NCBI RefSeq assembly: GCF_007827795.1
Contig: NZ_VITI01000017.1
Span: 1-64,000 of the forward strand
Source of the DNA: Azospirillum brasilense
GTDB lineage: Bacteria; Pseudomonadota; Alphaproteobacteria; Azospirillales; Azospirillaceae
Reading direction: 5' to 3'
DNA length: 64,000 nucleotides
The notes beneath the pieces are model-generated. The model made no database searches and had not been told where the DNA came from. It saw only the letters and a program-made list of their open reading frames with translations. Positions 60,216-64,000 of this stretch are shown here, in pieces. Position 1 is the first letter of the stretch; each line of letters starts with the position of its first letter. The translations under genes and the position numbers were made by a program.

Positions 60216-61364
60216 ATGAAGACATTGACCCATAACCGCAGGGATGTCCTCCGGGCTTTCGGGGGTGCCTTCGGGGCCGGGGCCATGCTTCTGGCGGCGC
60301 CCCGGGCGTTCGGGCAATCGGCACCCTCGGCATCGCCCGCCCTTGGATCGCCCGACTTGGGCGTCGGCGTTCTCTATTGCGGCGACCGCGCGGATTTCGG
60401 CTTCAACCAGGCCCATGCGGAGGCCGCCCGCGCCCTGGTCGGGCTGCCCGGCCTGCGGCTGGAAGAGCGGGAGCACGCCGCCGGCACGCTGGCCGCCACG
60501 GCGGAGGAACTGGTTGGCCCCCAGGGCTGCCGGATCGTCATCGTCACCGCCGCGGGCGACGCCCTGCCGGGGCTTCTGGCCCAGGCCGACGCCCACCGCG
60601 ACACGGTGTTCCTGTTTTCCGGCGCGCCGCTGGACCGTGACCGGTTGCCGGTCAACACCGGATTCTTCGAAGGCTATCTGGACGAGGCGCAGCACATCTC
60701 GGGCCTCGTCGCCGGCTACGCCAGCCGGGCCAAAACGATCGGCCTCGTCGCCTCCCACCCGGCGCCGGAGGTTCTGCGCTGCGTGAACGCCTTCGCGCTG
60801 GGCGCCCGGCGCGCCGATTCCGCCGCCGCGCTGCGCGTCGCCTTCGTCGGCGAGGCGGCGACACCGCGGCAGGTCGCGGAGGCCGCCCGCGCGCTGGCCG
60901 AGGGTGGGGCCGACGTGCTGGCCGCCCAGCTCGACGGGGCGCGCCCGGTCTGCGAGGTGGCGGAGGCGCACGGCATCCTGTGCTGCGGCCTGCACACCGA
61001 CCTGTCGGCCTTCGCGCCGCAGGGCCTCCTGACCGGGGCCGAATGGGCCTGGGAGAAGGCCTACGCCGAGGCCGTCGCGCTGATCGCCGCGGGAAAGCCG
61101 TGGAAACATCTGCGCCAGGGTGGGTTCGACCAGGGCTTCGTCCGCAACACACCCTACGGACCGGCGGTGGGGGTGGAGGCGCGGGCCCACGCCGACGCGG
61201 CGCGGATGCAGCTCGCCAACGGCAACGCCGCCGTCTTCCGCGGGCCGATCCAGGACAACACCGGACGGACGGTGGTCGCCAAAGGCAAGGCCCTGCGCGG
61301 CGGCGACTCGGAGCTTGGCCGCATGGTCTGGCTGGCCGACGGCGTCACCGAGGTCGGGCGCTGA
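60216..61364 (+). CDS. BMP-family (PnrA/Med-like) substrate-binding protein, Tat-exported
   Basis: A 382-residue binding protein of the basic membrane protein family, which bind nucleosides or related ligands for ABC importers. A Tat-like signal NRRDVLRAFGGAFGAGAMLLAA opens the protein. VGVLYCGDRADFGFNQAHAEAA, SGLVAGYASRAKTIGLVAS, VNAFALGARRADSAAALRVAFV and GADVLAAQLDGARPVCEVAEAHGILCCG follow family order. No permease or ATPase gene adjoins it, so it may serve a distant transporter or act as a sensor partner. GGGAGG precedes the ATG at 60216. Confidence 0.82.
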   Translation: MKTLTHNRRDVLRAFGGAFGAGAMLLAAPRAFGQSAPSASPALGSPDLGVGVLYCGDRADFGFNQAHAEAARALVGLPGLRLEEREHAAGTLAATAEELVGPQGCRIVIVTAAGDALPGLLAQADAHRDTVFLFSGAPLDRDRLPVNTGFFEGYLDEAQHISGLVAGYASRAKTIGLVASHPAPEVLRCVNAFALGARRADSAAALRVAFVGEAATPRQVAEAARALAEGGADVLAAQLDGARPVCEVAEAHGILCCGLHTDLSAFAPQGLLTGAEWAWEKAYAEAVALIAAGKPWKHLRQGGFDQGFVRNTPYGPAVGVEARAHADAARMQLANGNAAVFRGPIQDNTGRTVVAKGKALRGGDSELGRMVWLADGVTEVGR

Positions 61365-61367
61365 CCT

Positions 61368-62078
61368 CTAGGTCGCGCTTCGCTCCGTCCAGCCGCAGGC
61401 GGCCAGCGCGTCCCGCATGTGCGGCGGGGGTGGTGCGACGGCGGTGACCGGTTCACGGTCGAAGGCCATGGTGAAGGTGACCGACCGCGCCAGCAGATGC
61501 AGGTTTCCCGGCGGCACGCGCACCGGGCCGTAATAGGGCTCGCCCACCAGCGGGCAGCCGATGGCCGCGCTGTGGACGCGGAGCTGGTGGGTGCGCCCGG
61601 TTCGCGGCCTCAGCTCCAGCCATGCTTTTCCGTTGCCGGTTCCCAGCACACGGTACTGGGTGACGGCGGGCTGGCCGGTGGGGTGCGTCACGATGTTCCA
61701 GGCGCCGGGGATCAGCAGCTTCAGCAAAGGGTAGTCGATGACCCCCTCCGCTTCCTCCGGGATGCCCTCGCTGACCGCCCAGTAAGTCTTCTCGACATGG
61801 CCGGCGGCGAACATGTCGCCCAGCCGCTTCAACGCCCAGAGCGACCGTCCGAGCACGAGGCAGCCCGCCGTGTCGCGGTCCAGCCGGTGGGCCAGCCGCG
61901 GCGGCGTGCCGTCCTCCTCCGCCAGGAAGGGCAGGTAGAGGTCGAGATGGTCGGTGATCCGCCCGGCCTTGTGCACGGCCAGCCCGGCGGGCTTGTCGAT
62001 GATGAAGACGTCCGCGTCCTCGTGCAGGACTCGGGCGCGCAGCGTGGCGGGGGTGAAGGTGGTACCGGCGTCGCTCAT
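61368..62078 (-). CDS. RluA-family pseudouridine synthase
   Basis: A 236-residue pseudouridine synthase. VFIIDKPAGLAVHKAG (about residues 24-39), the catalytic Asp in RLAHRLDRDTAGCLVLG (about 66), EKTYWAV, and RPRTGRTHQLRVHSAAIGCPLVGEPYYG (about 165-192) are RluA signatures. There is no S4 domain at the N-terminus, so it resembles RluA/TruC-type short members. Target uridine is unknown. The ATG at 62078 lies inside the left arm of a 20-bp inverted repeat (62077-62096). It converges on the BMP gene with a 3-bp gap. Confidence 0.88.
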   Translation of the reverse strand: MSDAGTTFTPATLRARVLHEDADVFIIDKPAGLAVHKAGRITDHLDLYLPFLAEEDGTPPRLAHRLDRDTAGCLVLGRSLWALKRLGDMFAAGHVEKTYWAVSEGIPEEAEGVIDYPLLKLLIPGAWNIVTHPTGQPAVTQYRVLGTGNGKAWLELRPRTGRTHQLRVHSAAIGCPLVGEPYYGPVRVPPGNLHLLARSVTFTMAFDREPVTAVAPPPPHMRDALAACGWTERSAT

Positions 62079-62230
62079 GGGCGCCACCCAAGCACGGCGC
62101 GGGGGGAGGGGCAAGCCCGCCGGCGGTTTCGCGCCACGGAACCACAACGGCGCACGGCCTGTTGCCCAACGAGCGGCGCCGTGGACACGTCTGGACCCAT
62201 GCCGCCGTCTCGTGCTTGGGTGGCGCCCAT
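62077..62230. repeat. Perfect 20-bp inverted repeat pair between rluA-like and VWA genes
   Basis: ATGGGCGCCACCCAAGCACG (62077-62096) and its exact reverse complement CGTGCTTGGGTGGCGCCCAT (62211-62230) are 114 bp apart. The left arm covers the start codon of the rluA-like gene, and the right arm ends 43 bp before the VWA gene start. Smaller pairings (CGGCGGTTTCGCGCC, GAGCGGCGCCGTGG) lie between. It may be a small non-autonomous element or a structured divergent leader. Confidence 0.8.
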
Positions 62231-62272
62231 CTTTACGGAATGACCAATCACCGTGGCGAAGGGATACGGGCG

Positions 62273-63019
62273 ATGGGTGAACGCGACAATCTGCCGGCGC
62301 AGCAGCGGTCCACCCAGACCGAGGTGGATGACTTCCTGAGCCGTGTGGCGGCCCTTCCACGGGCAACGGGGGGACCGCGCGGGCGTCTGATGTTCGCCAT
62401 GGACGCCACGGCCAGCCGCGAGCCGACCTGGGACCGCGCCTGCCAGATCCAGGGGGAGATGTTCCAGGCGACCTCCGCGCTCGGTGGCCTGGACATCCAG
62501 CTCGTCTATTACCGGGGGTTCCGCGAATGCCAGGCCAGCCCATGGGTCTGCAACGCGCAGGACCTGCTGCGGCGGATGACCGCGGTGTCCTGCATGGCCG
62601 GCCAGACCCAGATCGCCCGCGTGCTGGGGCACTGCATCAAGCAGACGCGGGACCGCAAGGTCAACGCGCTGGTCTTCGTCGGCGATTGCATGGAGGAGGA
62701 CGTCGATCAACTCGCCCATCAGGCGGGCCAGTTGGGGCTGCTGGGCGTCCCGGTCTTCATTTTCCACGAGCGCGGGGATCTGATCGCCAAACGGGCCTTC
62801 CAGACCATCGCGCGGTTGAGCGGCGGCGCCTATTGCCCGTTCGACGGCTCGTCCGCCCAGCAATTGCGGGACCTGCTGAGCGCGGTCGCCGTCTACGCGG
62901 CGGGCGGCCGGGCGGCGCTGGAGCATTACAGCCGCGGGCGGGGCGACGCGGTTCGGCTGCTCACCAGCCAGCTTGGGAACGGTCAGGGGGGACGCGGGGA
63001 CCAAAGCCATGCATCATAG
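62273..63019 (+). CDS. von Willebrand factor A-like domain protein
   Basis: A 248-residue protein with a VWA-type fold: LMFAMDATASREPTWDRAC (about residues 36-54) gives a MIDAS-like DxTxS. IQLVYYRGFRECQASPWV, the Thr in SCMAGQTQIARVL, and VNALVFVGDCMEEDVDQL (second Asp region) continue the metal site. No signal or membrane segment. The start at 62273 has AAGGGA 8 bp upstream; an earlier ATG at 62240 does not. It lies 33 bp before a membrane DnaJ-type gene, likely one operon. Function is unknown. Confidence 0.78.
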   Translation: MGERDNLPAQQRSTQTEVDDFLSRVAALPRATGGPRGRLMFAMDATASREPTWDRACQIQGEMFQATSALGGLDIQLVYYRGFRECQASPWVCNAQDLLRRMTAVSCMAGQTQIARVLGHCIKQTRDRKVNALVFVGDCMEEDVDQLAHQAGQLGLLGVPVFIFHERGDLIAKRAFQTIARLSGGAYCPFDGSSAQQLRDLLSAVAVYAAGGRAALEHYSRGRGDAVRLLTSQLGNGQGGRGDQSHAS

Positions 63020-63052
63020 GGTAGGATTCGGCTAGGGAAGGGGCGGAGCGGG

Positions 63053-63793
63053 ATGTTTGGGTTTTTTCTCCTGGGCATCGCGCTGGTGGCCGGTCTCGCC
63101 ATGCTGGCCCGCGTCTTCGTGTCCGCGGACCCGCACACGCTCGCCATGGCGGTGCGCTATGGCGGCATCGCGCTGGCGGCCGTGACGGTCGTGGTCCTGA
63201 CCCTCACCGGACGGCTGGGCACCGCCATGATGCTGGGGGCGCTGGCCTTTCCGCTTCTGACGCGCTGGCGGACGCTGCGCGACGCTTTCCGCCCGTCGTC
63301 CTACGGGTCTTCTGCGGGTGGCGGGCAGACCTCGCAGATCGAGACCCTCTATCTGCGGATGACGCTGCAGCACGACACCGGCGCGATGGCGGGGGAGGTG
63401 CTGCACGGGCCGTGGCGCGGGCGGACGCTGGAGTCGCTGAACCTGGGGCAACTGCTGGCGCTGCTGGAGGATTGCCGGCGCGACGATCCGCAATCGGCCT
63501 CCGTTCTCGAAGCGTGGCTGGAGCGTGCCCATCCCGACTGGCAGACCGCCGAAGAACAATCCGCTGATGGTACGAACAATTCCGGTCCGAAGGACAGTGG
63601 CGGCGGTCGCGGAAGCGGTTCTATGACCCGCGACGAAGCCTATGATATTTTGGGGTTGTCGCCCGGCGCCACACCCGAACAGGTAAAGGACGCCCACCGA
63701 CGGCTGATGATGAAAGTGCACCCAGATCATGGGGGGTCCACCTATTTGGCGGCCAAGATCAACCAAGCGAAGGATTTGCTGCTGCGCAACTAA
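63053..63793 (+). CDS. Membrane-anchored J-domain protein
   Basis: A 246-residue protein with two N-terminal membrane segments (about residues 2-22 and 35-65), a middle soluble part, a Gly/Ser linker, and a C-terminal J domain (about 190-246). DEAYDILGLSPGATPEQVKDAHRRLMMKVHPDHGG contains the essential HPD. J domain at the C-terminus after a membrane anchor resembles Pam18/TIM14 and DjlA. It should recruit DnaK to the inner membrane; its client is unknown. It follows the VWA gene and precedes galU. Confidence 0.88.
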   Translation: MFGFFLLGIALVAGLAMLARVFVSADPHTLAMAVRYGGIALAAVTVVVLTLTGRLGTAMMLGALAFPLLTRWRTLRDAFRPSSYGSSAGGGQTSQIETLYLRMTLQHDTGAMAGEVLHGPWRGRTLESLNLGQLLALLEDCRRDDPQSASVLEAWLERAHPDWQTAEEQSADGTNNSGPKDSGGGRGSGSMTRDEAYDILGLSPGATPEQVKDAHRRLMMKVHPDHGGSTYLAAKINQAKDLLLRN

Positions 63794-63926
63794 CCTTTTG
63801 CCGGGTTACGGAAGGGGAGTTGCGTCACCGAATCGCCTGTGGCAGAAAGCTGGACGAGCGTTTTGCAAACCTGCGAATCGTCTCCATATTCGAAGTATTT
63901 CCGCAAGCAACCACAAGAGAACCCCA
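63794..63926 (+). promoter_or_regulatory. Probable galU promoter region
   Basis: 133 bp. TTGCAA (about 63862-63867), 17-bp spacer, ATATTC (about 63885-63890) is a plausible sigma-70-type promoter about 37 bp before the galU start. AAGAGA is a modest ribosome-binding site. Confidence 0.5.
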
Positions 63927-64000
63927 ATGCGAAAGCCTGTGCGCAAGGTGGTGTTCCCCGTCGCCGGTCTCGGTACGCGCTTTCTGCCGGCCACCAAGGC
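63927..64000 (+). CDS. galU: UTP-glucose-1-phosphate uridylyltransferase, N-terminal fragment
   Basis: Only the first 24 codons are inside the window. MRKPVRKVVFPVAGLGTRFL followed by PATK is the nucleotide-binding start of GalU (GLGTRFLPATK), which makes UDP-glucose for polysaccharide and LPS. The rest lies beyond 64000. Confidence 0.9.
   Translation, partial: MRKPVRKVVFPVAGLGTRFLPATK

Overview
The window is GC-rich, densely coded chromosomal DNA from an alphaproteobacterium, most likely an Azospirillum close to A. brasilense. That placement is inferred from the non-phosphorylative L-arabinose genes beside a ChvE/SbpA-type sugar-binding protein and a GbpR-type LysR regulator, from the lgt-midA-pgeF gene order, and from codon and base composition. 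I found no phage, transposase, integrase or CRISPR array. Mobile-like content is limited to small palindromic repeats.

Layout. 1-74 is the 3' end of a 5S rRNA, so an rRNA operon lies to the left. 344-6677 holds a PQQ-type aldose dehydrogenase, a DUF1127 protein, a SpoU methyltransferase, the divergent oxyR/katA pair and a divergent HxlR/qorB-like pair. 6757-11747 is a TetR-adaptor-RND efflux operon with a clear operator. 11915-13926 is a small exported His/Cys/Met protein plus a Tat-exported multicopper oxidase. 14151-16524 pairs a polysaccharide pyruvyl transferase-like protein with a PP-loop protein. 16554-21797 has uxaB-galM, a double GNAT protein and an alpha/beta hydrolase.

21818-38369 is a 16.5-kb sugar region. 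It carries every step of the oxidative L-arabinose pathway (dehydrogenase, lactonase, L-arabonate dehydratase, keto-acid dehydratase, ketoglutarate semialdehyde dehydrogenase), a ChvE/GguAB-type ABC transporter, its LysR regulator, and a complete YtfQRT-YjfF-type transporter. The same 18-bp promoter-proximal motif stands before all three transcription units, so they probably form one regulon. The dehydratase gene is broken by an out-of-frame deletion inside a GGC-rich repeat; this is either a real mutation or an assembly collapse.

38388-45565 holds housekeeping genes: pth, rplY, prs, a hemerythrin, pgeF, midA, lgt and hldD. 45704-53845 holds fadD, a double cold-shock protein, an orphan cheD, a serine hydrolase, ppdK and a DUF2270 membrane protein. 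53901-59597 is a compact biotin operon, bioF-bioH-bioC/D-bioA-bioB. In it bioC and bioD are fused in one frame, and bioH carries a 138-bp palindromic repeat inserted exactly in frame. 59691-64000 has a DUF123 protein, a BMP-type binding protein, an RluA-type pseudouridine synthase, a VWA protein, a membrane DnaJ protein and the start of galU.

The strongest items for a second look are the three-copy sugar operator, the in-frame repeat in bioH, the broken arabonate dehydratase, the BioC-BioD fusion, and two long perfect inverted repeats (39799-39923 and 62077-62230).
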